Shown in pieces: positions 8,951 to 18,009 of a DNA stretch of 64,000 nucleotides (position 1 is the stretch's first letter; each line of letters begins with the position of its first letter). The notes under the pieces are model-generated. The model made no database searches. It worked only from the letters and a program-made list of their open reading frames with translations, and was not told the DNA's origin. The position numbers and the translations under genes are program-made. The stretch is from Tepidiformaceae bacterium (GTDB taxonomy: Bacteria; Chloroflexota; Dehalococcoidia; Tepidiformales; Tepidiformaceae), in contig OY282446.1 of the NCBI GenBank assembly GCA_958295975.1, positions 2,209,289 to 2,273,288 on the forward strand, given 5' to 3'.

Positions 8951-10061
8951 AGCCAGCAGGCTTCCGCCACGGCTGTGCACAAGGCAGGTACAGAAGGTCA
9001 ACCTCGCCAGGCTTGGACGTATGATCGCCATACAGGGCTGTTTGTGTCTTGCCGGGATACGGAGCCGCCTTGCTGTAGCACTGATGATTGGGCAGCAGGT
9101 CCGCCATCACGTGGCGAACTGCATCCTTTGTTCTGGAACGGGCATCAGTCCTGATATACCACACGGAGTCCGGGGTGGAGCGGGCGCGTGTGGACCGGAG
9201 GGTTCGGTGCAACATGGCGGTGTACTTCTGAACGTCGCAGAACTTTTGCTCCCCGCTCCAGTCAGGGAGTTCCGAACCCTCCCCCAAGGCCCAGAGCCTC
9301 AGCCAACTGTCAGCTCGATAGTTGGTGACACCAGAGTAGGGTGGCGAGGTGAGAATCAGGTTCGCCTTCCTTGTCTTGGGGAGTGCGAGCGCCGAATCAC
9401 CCAGCAGGATGTCGGCGCAACCAGCACCTCGCGGCAAACCCTTGGCATAGCGCCAGATGGCTCGTCTGCTGAGGAATTCGACAGGAGCGATGTCCGGAGG
9501 AGTGTCGAGTCCGCGGGTGCGCCACCAACGGATGGCGTAGTCGGGCGAAAGCGCACGCGATGCGCGCATTTGATTTGAGAGTCCTTGCCCGGTCTTGGCA
9601 TGAAGATAGTGGAGCAGAAATGCAGCGACCGTGCGGTCGCGACTATCGTTGCGCCAGTGGAGCTCTCGCCGTGCTGCGTTGATGAATCCGAGCGGGCGCG
9701 GAGCAAAGGCGTACGCCTGGAACTCATTAGTCGGCTTGCGATCCGCAGGGCGGACGGCAGACTCGATCTCACCCATTCGCCGGATAACCGTGCTGGAGTC
9801 GGAGTGAGGGCCCGTTTTCGTAGCGGCGTAGACCCAAGCGACGGGGTTGACATCACAACCGATGGCATGGCGTCCCGAAATCATCGCAACATACGGTGCA
9901 GTGCCGCGACCACAGAACGGATCCAAGATGGTATCGCCCGGCTGACTGAACGTCTGCACAGCCCGTCGCGCAAACTTGATCGGGAACATCGCATAGTAGG
10001 GGCCGAGGCGTGCCCAGCGGTCCTCAGCGGTACCGAATCCGTCCAACTCCGGCACATCCAT
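8940..10061 (-). CDS. DNA methyltransferase, probably N4-cytosine type
   Basis: The 373-residue protein has the SAM-binding motif DPFCGRGT (residues 47-54) ahead of the catalytic motif TSPPY (about 238-242). This is the order of alpha/gamma amino-methyltransferases, and TSPPY is typical of N4-cytosine enzymes. The segment between them would recognise the target. It is the last gene of an operon read herA, nurA, methyltransferase. Its ATG shares one base with the nurA stop codon, so it is translationally coupled. In this setting it would mark self DNA against a HerA-NurA nuclease, which is an inference. Its end overlaps ispG by 11 bases tail to tail. Confidence 0.88.
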   Translation of the reverse strand: MDVPELDGFGTAEDRWARLGPYYAMFPIKFARRAVQTFSQPGDTILDPFCGRGTAPYVAMISGRHAIGCDVNPVAWVYAATKTGPHSDSSTVIRRMGEIESAVRPADRKPTNEFQAYAFAPRPLGFINAARRELHWRNDSRDRTVAAFLLHYLHAKTGQGLSNQMRASRALSPDYAIRWWRTRGLDTPPDIAPVEFLSRRAIWRYAKGLPRGAGCADILLGDSALALPKTRKANLILTSPPYSGVTNYRADSWLRLWALGEGSELPDWSGEQKFCDVQKYTAMLHRTLRSTRARSTPDSVWYIRTDARSRTKDAVRHVMADLLPNHQCYSKAAPYPGKTQTALYGDHTSKPGEVDLLYLPCAQPWRKPAGFTK

Positions 10062-11395
10062 CAGTCTTCCCTGAACAGATCTTCAAGGATCCGCGTTCCC
10101 ATCCTCAGCGGAATGGCAGCGTGTGCGTGGGCCCGCACGAGGGGAGCGAAGCCATCCTCGTAGAGATAGGTGGAGAGATTGTCCATCAAATCCAGCGCTT
10201 CACCGAGTCTCGGGTAGGCATCGTCGTCAACATGGGTGAGGTCCTTGCCCGCGGGATTCACGATGGGCGTCATCACCACCGAGTGCTGTCCCGCCTGATT
10301 CTTGTACAACACTTTCCGGCCGTAGTACGTCGCATCGCCCCAAGGCTTCGCTCCCGGTGGACGGAGCGCGATGTACCGATGGATGTAGTCGAGATCAGGG
10401 GTCAGTGCGGTACCTGCCGCCAATCGTTGGCCGGGGCCTTCCCGCTCGCTCCAGTCCAATGCCTTCAGGTGTTCCAGGAATTGTCCGGACTTCTCCACCC
10501 CAAACAGGAGTATCCCCGGACCGCCTTCCTGAAGGCACTTGCTGTGCAACCGTGCGATTTCATCTTGGATGTAGGTCTTCAGCCAAGCTGGCATTCCGAA
10601 GATGGCCAACGGCCCATCCATGATGAAGGCCGTCGTCCGAAACACGTTCCATCGCTCCAATCGCTCGAAGTACCGCAAAATATTAACCAGCGCAAGGTGT
10701 TCCACCACTGCCTGGACAGCAGTATATGCCTGTTCCGACGATCCATGATCCTCAAAGCGCTCGTGTATCCGGAGACGATCCGTTTCAAAAATGAGTTCGT
10801 CTCGATCACAAGGGCACTGCTCTCTTCCTGCGCCCACGCTGATTTCAGCATCGCAGTCCTCAATAGGACAATGGTAACGAGGGTTGCTCCGTGCAGATGT
10901 TATCGCAGATAGGGTTTCCATCATTGTCTCATGATCGTCATCCAATCGGGAGGAATTAAGGAGATCGTATATCTGCGAACGAAAGAATCGTTGCGCCGAA
11001 TCATTCTTGACTTTTTCGCGCACCACATTGCGGCCAGGGAGAACTTCGTCAAGCGTCCTGCATTGTTCCAAGTCACGGATCGCACTCGGTCGCGGGATCG
11101 TCACGGACGGCAGGTTCCGCAAATCCTCGAGGTTGACCACAATCACAGCAAGCCGCAGCAGCGCGGCCTCGGCACCGGGATATCCGTTGTGGACCTGGGC
11201 CGGGACCGTCGAACCATCAATAACGATCAGGTGCCGGAGATGGTCCGTCCCCCGCGGGGGTTCGATGCACAGCGGGAGCGTGAGATCCTGCTCGGTAAGG
11301 CTATACCTGATCACGCCCTTGAACGCGGTCACGCTCGGGCTCTCAACGAGCCGCCACAGGGAGTCGCCACTGGCAAACTCATCACGGTAGGGCAT
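10061..11395 (-). CDS. nurA: NurA-family nuclease with inserted zinc-like cluster
   Basis: NurA proteins are Mn-dependent 5' to 3' nucleases that work inside a HerA hexamer in DNA end resection. In this 444-residue protein the first acidic motif is LIVIDGS (Asp60). A second is IMDGPLAIFG (Asp260), the pair expected for the RNase H-like NurA fold. Between them (about residues 170-195) is a Cys cluster, CPIEDC then CPC, which could bind zinc and is an addition to the core fold. The ATG lies within the last 14 bases of herA. Adjacent HerA and the coupled methyltransferase strengthen the assignment. The catalytic residues are assigned by pattern only. Confidence 0.82.
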   Translation of the reverse strand: MPYRDEFASGDSLWRLVESPSVTAFKGVIRYSLTEQDLTLPLCIEPPRGTDHLRHLIVIDGSTVPAQVHNGYPGAEAALLRLAVIVVNLEDLRNLPSVTIPRPSAIRDLEQCRTLDEVLPGRNVVREKVKNDSAQRFFRSQIYDLLNSSRLDDDHETMMETLSAITSARSNPRYHCPIEDCDAEISVGAGREQCPCDRDELIFETDRLRIHERFEDHGSSEQAYTAVQAVVEHLALVNILRYFERLERWNVFRTTAFIMDGPLAIFGMPAWLKTYIQDEIARLHSKCLQEGGPGILLFGVEKSGQFLEHLKALDWSEREGPGQRLAAGTALTPDLDYIHRYIALRPPGAKPWGDATYYGRKVLYKNQAGQHSVVMTPIVNPAGKDLTHVDDDAYPRLGEALDLMDNLSTYLYEDGFAPLVRAHAHAAIPLRMGTRILEDLFRED

Positions 11396-13512
11396 CAGGC
11401 CTCCGGGGAGCTTTGAACAAGTCGATCTGGACGGGGACAGTGTAGGGGCTGGACATCATCCGAACCCGGAGGAATCCCGGCTCCTTCACCTGACGAATGC
11501 TCGCGATAAAGTCTTCGAAGTCATTATACTGTTCAAGCACACGGGTCTCCGCCGTGCTATTGAGATGCGCGATGAACCAGTTCTCGGTGTTCTGGAGGAT
11601 GTTGGTTTGGACAGAAGATGGCTCTTGTGTCGAGTAAACGAGACCGATGCCAAACTTGGCTCCCTCTTTTGCTGTGCGGGCCCAAATGTTGCGGGTATCC
11701 TGTTCACTACCCCGAGGAAGGAGAGTATGTGCTTCTTCAACGTAAATGATGACGGATGGCGGTTGTTGGAGGGTGCCATCGGGAGATTTGGACGGGGTGA
11801 TGAAAAAATTCTGTTGCCGTCGAAATATGGCTTGCATGATACGCTGAGCAGACTGCTCGTTCATTGCAGGATCACCAAGGGCTTGGTCTAGAATAACCAA
11901 GCGGCCATTCGAAAGATCTTCAAGAATCGATTGCGTATATTCTTTGGACTGGTCAGGACTATGCCATTGTCGGCATTCTCGAATTGCACGAATCCCGCGG
12001 CTTGCCTCGAAGATACTGAGCAAATTGATGAGGCGATCATCGGTCCAGCTTCGTCCCTTATTCTGTTTCTGATAGTTTTCATTGAATGATTTGAAAGAAG
12101 CCTCTTCGATCCATTTCTTGAGGCTCCGACAGAAGCTGCTAGCAGTGTCCCAAGACGCGAAAAAACCGTCCGCCAACTGAGACACATAAGGTGCCATTTC
12201 TTGCGATGCTTCCATAGCGGACACAACATCTTTCCCAAACAAACCTTTTATGTCGACACTATTGCCAGGCGGAGAAAACCCCGCTTCTGCCAAGATAGAA
12301 CGGTACACGAACAAGGAACGCCGGTACCTTATATACTGCCCGACATCGTTGATGACTTTCGTCTGCACCTCCATATCAGCAGTCCTGAATGCCGAAATAT
12401 AACCAGCGTCTTCTTCTTCGAGGCGGCCATCAATAATCTGTTTTCCGGTATATAGAGTCTGTAGTGCTTCCTCAATAGCGGAAACAGTGGGCGGAGGAAC
12501 AGGAGGGATGGTGCTTCCATAGAAGTTCAGCCGCATGATCTTGCGGTCCGGATCATTGGGATGCGGATTGAGCCCATACGTCACAACATCTCCATCCGTA
12601 CTTGGGTCGATAGATTTGATGTTCTTAAGGCAGCCTTCATCTTGAGGGTTCTCGTTGGCGTACTCCCCATTCGGGTCGATGATGAGCTGCGCCACGCGAA
12701 GCGGGTCCGTCGGGTCGAGGCGCATCTCGAACACGGCCTTGGCAATTGTCTTCGTGGTGTTGGACTTTCCTGTGCGGGTCATCCCGAACAGGGCTGTGCG
12801 CTGGGCAAGGATGTCGCGGGTTGTCATAAAAACGGGAATGGACTCCGGGCTCTCCGGATTGCGGTTCGCCGCCGCATATCGGAGTTTGCCGATGGGAACC
12901 CTGCGCTGACCAGTGGCGCCCAGTGCGAAATTCGCAATACGCTCCAAGGCATCCCCGGCAGGCTTGTAAACCTTCATGCCTTGCCCGGCATAGAAGTTGT
13001 CGATGTCACCGCCGAAGGCCAGCTCGCCGTCCGTCACGCTGAACGTCCCAAGGATTTTGCAACTCACCCCGGCATAGCGCATTTGATGCAGGGTGAACTG
13101 GTCGGTGTTGTGCCCTTCGTCCCAGTTGTCCGGGGAATCCGAGGCGCGTTGGCCCGCCAACAATCGGGCCTGCTGCATCTCGATGTCGTTCGGCAGCGGG
13201 CTTGCTCTTCAGTGCGCGGAGCAGGAGCATGGACAACGGGTTCCCGGAAGCATCGGATGCGCTGTCGGGCCTGAGCCGGGTCGCCAGCAGCAGGCAGCCA
13301 TGAGGAACCCCGCCCACCTGCTGCCGCAGGGCATCGTGGACGAGCACTTCGGCCGTGCCGAAGTCCATGCGGATCAGGTCTCCGACCTGCCGGTCGTCAC
13401 CAAGCAGGCTGAGCAGCTCGTGCGATGCCTCGGCGTGGTCATCGTGAGCCACAACGCTGCCGAGGAACGGATCGCTGGTGCTGGTGTCGGTCACGAGCGA
13501 AGGGTAGCCCAT
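11382..13512 (-). CDS. herA: HerA-family DNA-translocating ATPase, reading frame broken by one base near 13197
   Basis: HerA forms a hexameric ATPase that drives NurA along DNA. The main frame (11382-13178) has Walker A GMTRTGKSNTT and Walker B IIYVEEAH, with a conserved STQEPSS stretch further on. A separate frame from 13512 encodes about 110 residues with the character of the N-terminal HAS-barrel (DPFLGSVVAHDD onwards) and ends its sensible sequence at LLRALKSKP. The main frame resumes as LPNDIEMQQARLL. Removing one base from CCCGCTG (plus strand 13194-13200) joins them into a 709-residue protein of ordinary HerA length. The break may be a sequencing error, a real mutation or a programmed shift. 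The ATG at 13512 is 12 bases after the tmRNA 3' end, with no obvious promoter between. Confidence 0.82.
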
Positions 13513-13523
13513 CCAGAAGAAAT

Positions 13524-13886
13524 TGGTGGAGACGCGGGAGAATCGAACTCCCGGTCCAGCTAGGGTCTGCTCCGGATTGTCCTACAGGCTTTCCCGCCTT
13601 CAGGGTTCTCGTTCCGTCGCTCCGCAGGCGGTGGCGGGGGCGATGGAACCAGCCGATGGGTCTTGGACGGGCGGTATCGGCGTTAGCCCGCCGCACCCCG
13701 ACTCAAGGTGGCGCCCCGCCGCGCTCCGTCAGGGGGAGAGCGGTCGGCGGGACGCTCGCGGGCTAGGCCGCGAGAGCGAGTTCGCGATCGTCGGCGCTTA
13801 CTCGGTGGCCGCCTTTTAACGAGGTTCGCGGCCAACCTCGGCCTGCTATCCGGTTACGTTCCCTCCTGTCGATACCTTTCGTCCCC
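13524..13886 (-). ncRNA. ssrA: tmRNA
   Basis: tmRNA rescues stalled ribosomes together with SmpB. The minus-strand RNA starts GGGGACG, which pairs over seven positions (one G-U) with CGTCTCC before an encoded ACCA end at 13524. The T arm carries GTTCGATTC. The tag frame lies at 13763-13795. The resume codon GCC follows GTAAGC, giving the ten-residue tag ADDRELALAA and a TAG stop. A GAGAAT box at 13905-13910 could be the -10 element, with the 5' leader removed by RNase P. smpB lies 63 bases upstream. No terminator is seen before herA, 12 bases downstream. Confidence 0.95.
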
Positions 13887-13919
13887 ACGGACGACGATGC
13901 GGCCATTCTCGCACGGTTC

Positions 13920-13940
13920 GCCCCCTTGTGGGAAGGGGGC
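13920..13940 (-). terminator. Hairpin between smpB and tmRNA
   Basis: An 8-bp perfect stem (GCCCCCTT/AAGGGGGC on the minus strand) with a five-base loop starts ten bases after the smpB stop codon. It lacks a clear T run, so it may be a weak terminator or an RNA-processing site. Confidence 0.45.
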
Positions 13941-13949
13941 GCGGGGCGC

Positions 13950-14411
13950 TCAGGCGGAATGGCGCAGGGCGCGGGCCACCTGGCGGCCCTCCTCGCGCTC
14001 GCGCAGCTTGCGGCGCTTGTCGTAGCGCTTGATGCCGCGGGCCACGCCCAGCTCCACCTTGGCGCGCCCGTTGCGCAGGTGCAGGTCGAGCGGCACGAGC
14101 GTGAGGCCGCGCTCGTCGAGGGCCGCGCGGATGCGGCGCAGCTCCTGCCGGTGCAGCAGCAGCTTGCGGTCGCGGCGCGCCTCGTGGGGCGTGTAGCCCG
14201 CGTTCAGGTAGGGCGCGATGTAGGCGTCGAGCAGCCACGCCTCGCCGTCGCGCAGCCGCCCGTAGGCGCCCTGGATGTCCACCTTGCCCAGGCGGATGGA
14301 CTTGATCTCGGAGCCGGTGAGGGCCAGCCCGGCCTCGTAGCGGTCGAGGATCTCGTAGTCGCGGCGGGCGCGGCGGTTGCGGGCGACGACCGCCTGCGGG
14401 GGGGAGGCCAC
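13950..14411 (-). CDS. smpB: SsrA-binding protein
   Basis: SmpB binds tmRNA and places it in the empty A site of stalled ribosomes. The 153-residue product has the diagnostic NRRARRDYEI, TGSEIKSIRLGK, GEAWLLDAYIAPY and KLLLHRQEL. The C-terminal tail is basic (KRYDKRRKLRERE), as needed to enter the mRNA channel. The GTG at 14409-14411 gives a normal N-terminus. The gene follows the S41 protease by eight bases and precedes ssrA, the usual pairing. Confidence 0.96.
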   Translation of the reverse strand: MASPPQAVVARNRRARRDYEILDRYEAGLALTGSEIKSIRLGKVDIQGAYGRLRDGEAWLLDAYIAPYLNAGYTPHEARRDRKLLLHRQELRRIRAALDERGLTLVPLDLHLRNGRAKVELGVARGIKRYDKRRKLREREEGRQVARALRHSA

Positions 14412-14419
14412 GGCCCGCG

Positions 14420-15922
14420 CTATTGCGACTGCTCCGCGCCCGCGTCGTCGTCGGCGGGGCGCTCGGGCGGGGGCGGGGGCTCGATGCCGCGCAGCAGGTC
14501 GATGGCGGCCAGCAGCTGCAGGTCACCGTACTCGAGGTAGTCGTCGCCGCTGAGGGGAATCTCGTAATCGGGATCGATGCCGAGCCCCTCGATCACGTCG
14601 CCGGAGGGCCGCAGCCATCGCCCGATGGTGACATAAATGGCGCCGCATCCGGCGGGATCGCCGCAGCGCGTCAGCTCGTGCAGCTGGTTGACGGAGCCCT
14701 TGCCGAAGGAGCGCACGCCCACGACGAGGGCGCGCCCGTTGTCGGCCAGGGCGGCGCTGATGACCTCGGAGCCGCTGGCGCTGCTCTCGTCCTGGAGCAC
14801 CACGAGGGGGATGCTCGTGGCCACGCCGCCGGGGCGCGCGGCGTAGGTGGTGGCTTCGCCGTCGGCGTCGATCTCGGTGAGGATGGCGCCGTCGTCGAGG
14901 AACTCGTCCGTCAGCTCCACGGTCTGGCGCAGCAGCCCGCCCGGGTTGCGCCGCACGTCCACGATGAGGCCGCGGTAGCCGCCGCTTTCCACGTCCGCCA
15001 GCTTCGTTCGCAGCTCGTCGGGCGTTTGCGCGTGAATCTGGGAGACGTGGACGTAGGCGATGTCCGTCACGGGTTCGCCGTCGCGGTCCACCAGTTCGGC
15101 GCCGCTCTCGCCGGGGAAGACCTCGAAGAGGGGGATGGTGTAGACGCTCTCGATGCGGATTTCGTCGCGCACGACGCGGATGTCCTCGACCTCCGGCGTC
15201 GCGCTCCCCTCGGCCAGGTCGGTATGGCGCACGGTGAGCACGACCTCGGTGCCGCGCGGCCCGCGGATGCGCTGCACGGCCTGCGTGACGCTCCAGCCCT
15301 CGGTCGATTCGCCGTCCACGGCGAGGATGATGTCGCCGCTGCGGATGCCCGCCGCCTCCGCCGGGGAGCCGCGGAAGGGCGTGCCGATCTGGATGACGCC
15401 GGTCTGGTCGCTCACGGTCGCGCCGATGCCCTGGTAGGTCGCCTCGAAGCCGTCCCCCAGCTGCAGGTCGGCGGGGCTGATGTACTCCGTGTAGGGATCG
15501 TTGAGCGAATCGAGGGCCCCGCGGATGGCCGCGTCCCGCATGGAGCGCTCGTCCAGCAGCTCCTTGTCCACGAAGGTCCGTTCGAGGATGTCGTAGATCT
15601 CCTCGAGGATGACCCCGCCCCCGGCGAGCTCCGAGCGTTCCGATGACGGCGCCGGTTCGGCCGGCTCGCCGCCGCCGTCATCGCCGCCATCAGCCCCGTC
15701 CCCGTCCCGTTCCGGCGCGGGGCTGGCCGCGGGCGCGGGCGCGGGCATCTGCGCGGTCGCGGGCGCGACGGCGGCGTCGTCCTCGCTCGCCAGCTCGCTC
15801 ACGCCGTAGCCGAGGCCGAAGACGAGCAGCAGCGCCGCCAGCGTCAGCAGCGCGAAGGCGAGGCCGCGGAAGAGGCGCGATCCGCCCGACGGCGCGGGCG
15901 TGGAGGCGGGGTAGGGCTGCAT
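14420..15922 (-). CDS. S41-family carboxyl-terminal processing protease
   Basis: This serine protease acts outside the cytoplasmic membrane and trims protein C-termini. The 500-residue product begins with a cytoplasmic tail and one transmembrane helix (FALLTLAALLLVFGLGYGV, about residues 27-45), then a Ser/Ala/Pro-rich linker. A PDZ domain follows (SPAEAAGIRSGDIILAVDG), then the S41 core with VRRNPGGLL, nucleophile Ser at about 383 in SSASGSE, and the Lys base in SFGKGSV near 408. It lies just before smpB on the same strand. A CtpA/CtpB-type role is likely; the substrate is unknown. Confidence 0.93.
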   Translation of the reverse strand: MQPYPASTPAPSGGSRLFRGLAFALLTLAALLLVFGLGYGVSELASEDDAAVAPATAQMPAPAPAASPAPERDGDGADGGDDGGGEPAEPAPSSERSELAGGGVILEEIYDILERTFVDKELLDERSMRDAAIRGALDSLNDPYTEYISPADLQLGDGFEATYQGIGATVSDQTGVIQIGTPFRGSPAEAAGIRSGDIILAVDGESTEGWSVTQAVQRIRGPRGTEVVLTVRHTDLAEGSATPEVEDIRVVRDEIRIESVYTIPLFEVFPGESGAELVDRDGEPVTDIAYVHVSQIHAQTPDELRTKLADVESGGYRGLIVDVRRNPGGLLRQTVELTDEFLDDGAILTEIDADGEATTYAARPGGVATSIPLVVLQDESSASGSEVISAALADNGRALVVGVRSFGKGSVNQLHELTRCGDPAGCGAIYVTIGRWLRPSGDVIEGLGIDPDYEIPLSGDDYLEYGDLQLLAAIDLLRGIEPPPPPERPADDDAGAEQSQ

Positions 15923-15979
15923 GGACGCTCCGGCGATTAGTGTAGGGGCAAGGCGCGACGGGCGGCAACGCGCGCGCCT

Positions 15980-17182
15980 TTACCCGTCCTGCCCGTCCGC
16001 CTCCGGCGCGGCGGGCGGGAAGAAGCCGGCGCCGCCCTCGCCGATGGGGTCGAGGGGCGCGCCCCGCGCGGGCCGCCAGTGCAGCACGGCGTCGCGGGAG
16101 CCGTCGGCGAAGGCCGCCGCGGGCGCGTCCGTATACAGCCGCCCGCCCGCGAGGAAGCCCGAACCGTCCGGCGCCCAGAGGCGGTGCGAGAGGCCGTACT
16201 GGTCGAAGAAGCCGCTCAACATGCGGTAGTCGGGCGAGGGCGCGAAGGGCGGGCTCGCGCCGAGGAAGGCCCCGTCCGCCGCGCGCGCGTGCAGGGAGAC
16301 GGCCCCGTCGCCCGTGCTGGAGGGCACCACGAACGCGAGCGCGTCCCCCGTCGGGCTCCAGTAGACGCTGGCGAAAGGATGACGTAACAGGCGGCGCGGC
16401 GCCCCCTCGAGCCTTCCCGAAGCGTCGAGATCGAGCGCCCACAGCTCGTCGAAGGCCCCCGACGAGGGCCGTGTCGTGACCGCCGCCGTGAGCGTGCGCG
16501 CGCCCGGGCGGAAGGACAGGGCCACGCCCCCCGGCAGCCCGTGCAGCTCCTCGCTCGCGCCGCTGGCCGTCTGCGCCACGCGCAGGATCACGCCCTCGCC
16601 GTCCGCGTCGGGCGTGGCGTACGCCAGCAGCGCCCCGTCGGGGCTGAAGGCGGGCGTGCGGAAGCCCCGCGCCTCCGCCGAGAGCGGCCGCGAGGCGCGC
16701 GCCTCCGCCAGCTCCAGCAGCGACAGGTTGACGCCCGCGTGCACCGCCAGCCGCCGCCCGTCCGGCGACCACGCCAGGAAGATGGGCCCGCCCGTCTGCA
16801 CCGGATCGGCGATCAGCGGCCCCTCCGCCTCGCTCACGAACAGCGTCAGCCCCGCGCGCCCCTGCGCCACGAAGGCCAGCCGCGCCCCGTCCGGCGACCA
16901 CAGCGCGTAGTGCGGCACGTTCGGCGCGATCACCGCCCCCGCCCCCGCCGGACTCTCGAACAGCGAGCGGCGGCGGTTGCCGTGCAGGTCCACCAGCTCG
17001 ATGGCGCTGCGCTGGCCGTCGCCCGCGCCGTGCACGACGGAGAGCCCCACCTCGGCGTGGCCGGGCCGCCACGCGGGCCACGCGCCGGAGGGCGCGAGCG
17101 GCGCGACCGTCCAGCCGTCGCCATCGGGGCGCAGGAGCGTGACCGCGCGTCCGGGTTCGGCGACGGCGATGGGGGCGGACAT
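15980..17182 (-). CDS. TolB-like beta-propeller protein with PD40 repeats
   Basis: The 400-residue protein contains repeated blades with the PD40 signature: LWSPDGARLAFVA, AWSPDGRRLAVHA, AFSPDGALLAYAT, YWSPTGDALAFVV and LWAPDGSGFLAGG. Such propellers bind proteins or peptides. No signal peptide is visible, so it may be cytoplasmic. The ATG at 17182 is chosen because upstream codons have no protein-like sequence and a TACAAT element lies eight bases before it. The product ends GFFPPAAPEADGQDG. A peptidase domain, which such propellers sometimes carry, is absent. The specific function is unknown. Confidence 0.8.
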   Translation of the reverse strand: MSAPIAVAEPGRAVTLLRPDGDGWTVAPLAPSGAWPAWRPGHAEVGLSVVHGAGDGQRSAIELVDLHGNRRRSLFESPAGAGAVIAPNVPHYALWSPDGARLAFVAQGRAGLTLFVSEAEGPLIADPVQTGGPIFLAWSPDGRRLAVHAGVNLSLLELAEARASRPLSAEARGFRTPAFSPDGALLAYATPDADGEGVILRVAQTASGASEELHGLPGGVALSFRPGARTLTAAVTTRPSSGAFDELWALDLDASGRLEGAPRRLLRHPFASVYWSPTGDALAFVVPSSTGDGAVSLHARAADGAFLGASPPFAPSPDYRMLSGFFDQYGLSHRLWAPDGSGFLAGGRLYTDAPAAAFADGSRDAVLHWRPARGAPLDPIGEGGAGFFPPAAPEADGQDG

Positions 17183-17261
17183 GGGCGCGCATTGTAGCCC
17201 GGCGGCCCCATCGCGCAGCCCCGAACGCCCGTTTTCGCCCGGCGGGGGGATAACCCGCGAA

Positions 17262-17286
17262 CTTCGCACTATTCCCGTTATGTGCG
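17262..17286 (+). repeat. Left copy of a 25-bp perfect inverted repeat
   Basis: CTTCGCACTATTCCCG followed by TTATGTGCG is present here and, exactly inverted, at 18001-18025. This copy ends 32 bases before the ATG at 17319 and may act as its promoter or operator. Confidence 0.9.
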
Positions 17287-17318
17287 TTTTGGCGCGCAAA
17301 TTCCAGGAGGTGCGGTCC

Positions 17319-17687
17319 ATGTTCCGCATTCCCATCCTCATCGCCCTGGTCGCGATCATCGCGACCTTCACCATCGGCATCACCGCCGGGGGCGGCTCGA
17401 CCGCTCACGCGGCGGTGATGGAGTCGTCCGAGCCGTTCGCGGTTTCGGAGGGGAACAGCTACGTGCGCCCCATCTCCCCTTGCTTCCCGACTGAGTACAT
17501 GCCATCCGCACCTCAGTGTGCATCACCAGTGGAGGTCTTCATCCGGCTCCTGCAGAGACTCTTCGACTTCTTCCGTAGTCCGGCACAGCCCGAGGCTCCG
17601 CCGCCACTACCGGGGCCGACGCCAGTCCCAGCCGACGAACAGGGATTCTTCGGCTGTCTTCCCGCGTATCCCTTGGGTCCCTGCTGA
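17319..17687 (+). CDS. Small secreted protein of unknown function
   Basis: The 122-residue product begins MFRIPILIALVAIIATFT and continues to a TAHAA cleavage-like site near residue 32, so it should be exported. The mature part is rich in Pro, Phe and Glu, has four Cys and a PPPLPGPTPVP stretch, and ends CLPAYPLGPC. No known domain is recognised. AGGAGG at 17305-17310 sets the start. The gene lies inside the unit bounded by 25-bp inverted repeats, and its base composition is closer to balanced than that of its neighbours. Confidence 0.65.
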   Translation: MFRIPILIALVAIIATFTIGITAGGGSTAHAAVMESSEPFAVSEGNSYVRPISPCFPTEYMPSAPQCASPVEVFIRLLQRLFDFFRSPAQPEAPPPLPGPTPVPADEQGFFGCLPAYPLGPC

Positions 17688-17710
17688 TCCACCTCCCCCC
17701 CAGATCTTCG

Positions 17711-17744
17711 GCACGCGATTACCAACCCGGTGGTAATCGCGTGC
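17711..17744. terminator. 14-bp perfect hairpin between two small genes
   Basis: GCACGCGATTACCA and its exact complement flank a six-base loop (17725-17730). It lies 23 bases after the secreted-protein gene and 25 before the next start. There is no T run, so it may be a terminator, an RNA-processing site or a dyad bound by a regulator. Confidence 0.6.
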
Positions 17745-17769
17745 TACCATCTCCTCAAGGAGAGCCCCG

Positions 17770-17949
17770 ATGACCCCTGACGAACAAGAGCGCGCCTATG
17801 CCAAACTCGCTACCGACGAACCGAGTCGGGCGGAGGATGCGGCCTTCTCCCTTGCCACTACTCCCATTGGATGGCTTGCTCTTCCGTGGCTTGCCTTCCT
17901 CGCCATCCGGCCCATCATCCCTTGGATCCTCCGTAAACTGCGACGATAA
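17770..17949 (+). CDS. Tiny membrane protein (59 residues)
   Basis: The frame starts at an ATG ten bases after an AAGGAG ribosome-binding site. It gives an acidic N-terminal half (MTPDEQERAYAKL) followed by a hydrophobic helix, IGWLALPWLAFLAIRPIIPW, and a basic end (RKLRR). One membrane helix with a cytoplasmic basic tail is likely. No family is recognised. The good ribosome-binding site and its position between the hairpin and the right-hand inverted repeat support a real gene. Confidence 0.6.
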   Translation: MTPDEQERAYAKLATDEPSRAEDAAFSLATTPIGWLALPWLAFLAIRPIIPWILRKLRR

Positions 17950-17989
17950 CACCAACATCTTCTTGTAACATGGTAATCCTATAATATGA

Positions 17990-18009
17990 TTATGTGCCTA
18001 CGCACATAA
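17990..18009. repeat. 8-bp hairpin overlapping the right inverted repeat
   Basis: TTATGTGC and GCACATAA flank a four-base loop. The TATGTGC core also occurs in both copies of the 25-bp repeat, so the motif is present three times around this unit. Confidence 0.55.

Noticed and set aside
13006-13178. Separate small gene ending at 13006 in the herA N-terminal frame
   Set aside because: After about codon 105 the frame becomes Arg/His-rich shadow sequence, while the other frame continues HerA. It is better seen as one gene with a one-base break.
8951-13523. Integrated genetic element with attachment sites at ssrA
   Set aside because: The position suits it, but no integrase gene and no second copy of the ssrA 3' end were found near 5.2, 7.7 or 8.95 kb. 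Only the positional clue is kept.
17755-17958. 67-codon minus-strand frame opposite the 59-residue membrane protein
   Set aside because: It has no ribosome-binding site and low-complexity Gly/Ser/Lys content. The plus-strand frame has AAGGAG and a clear membrane helix.
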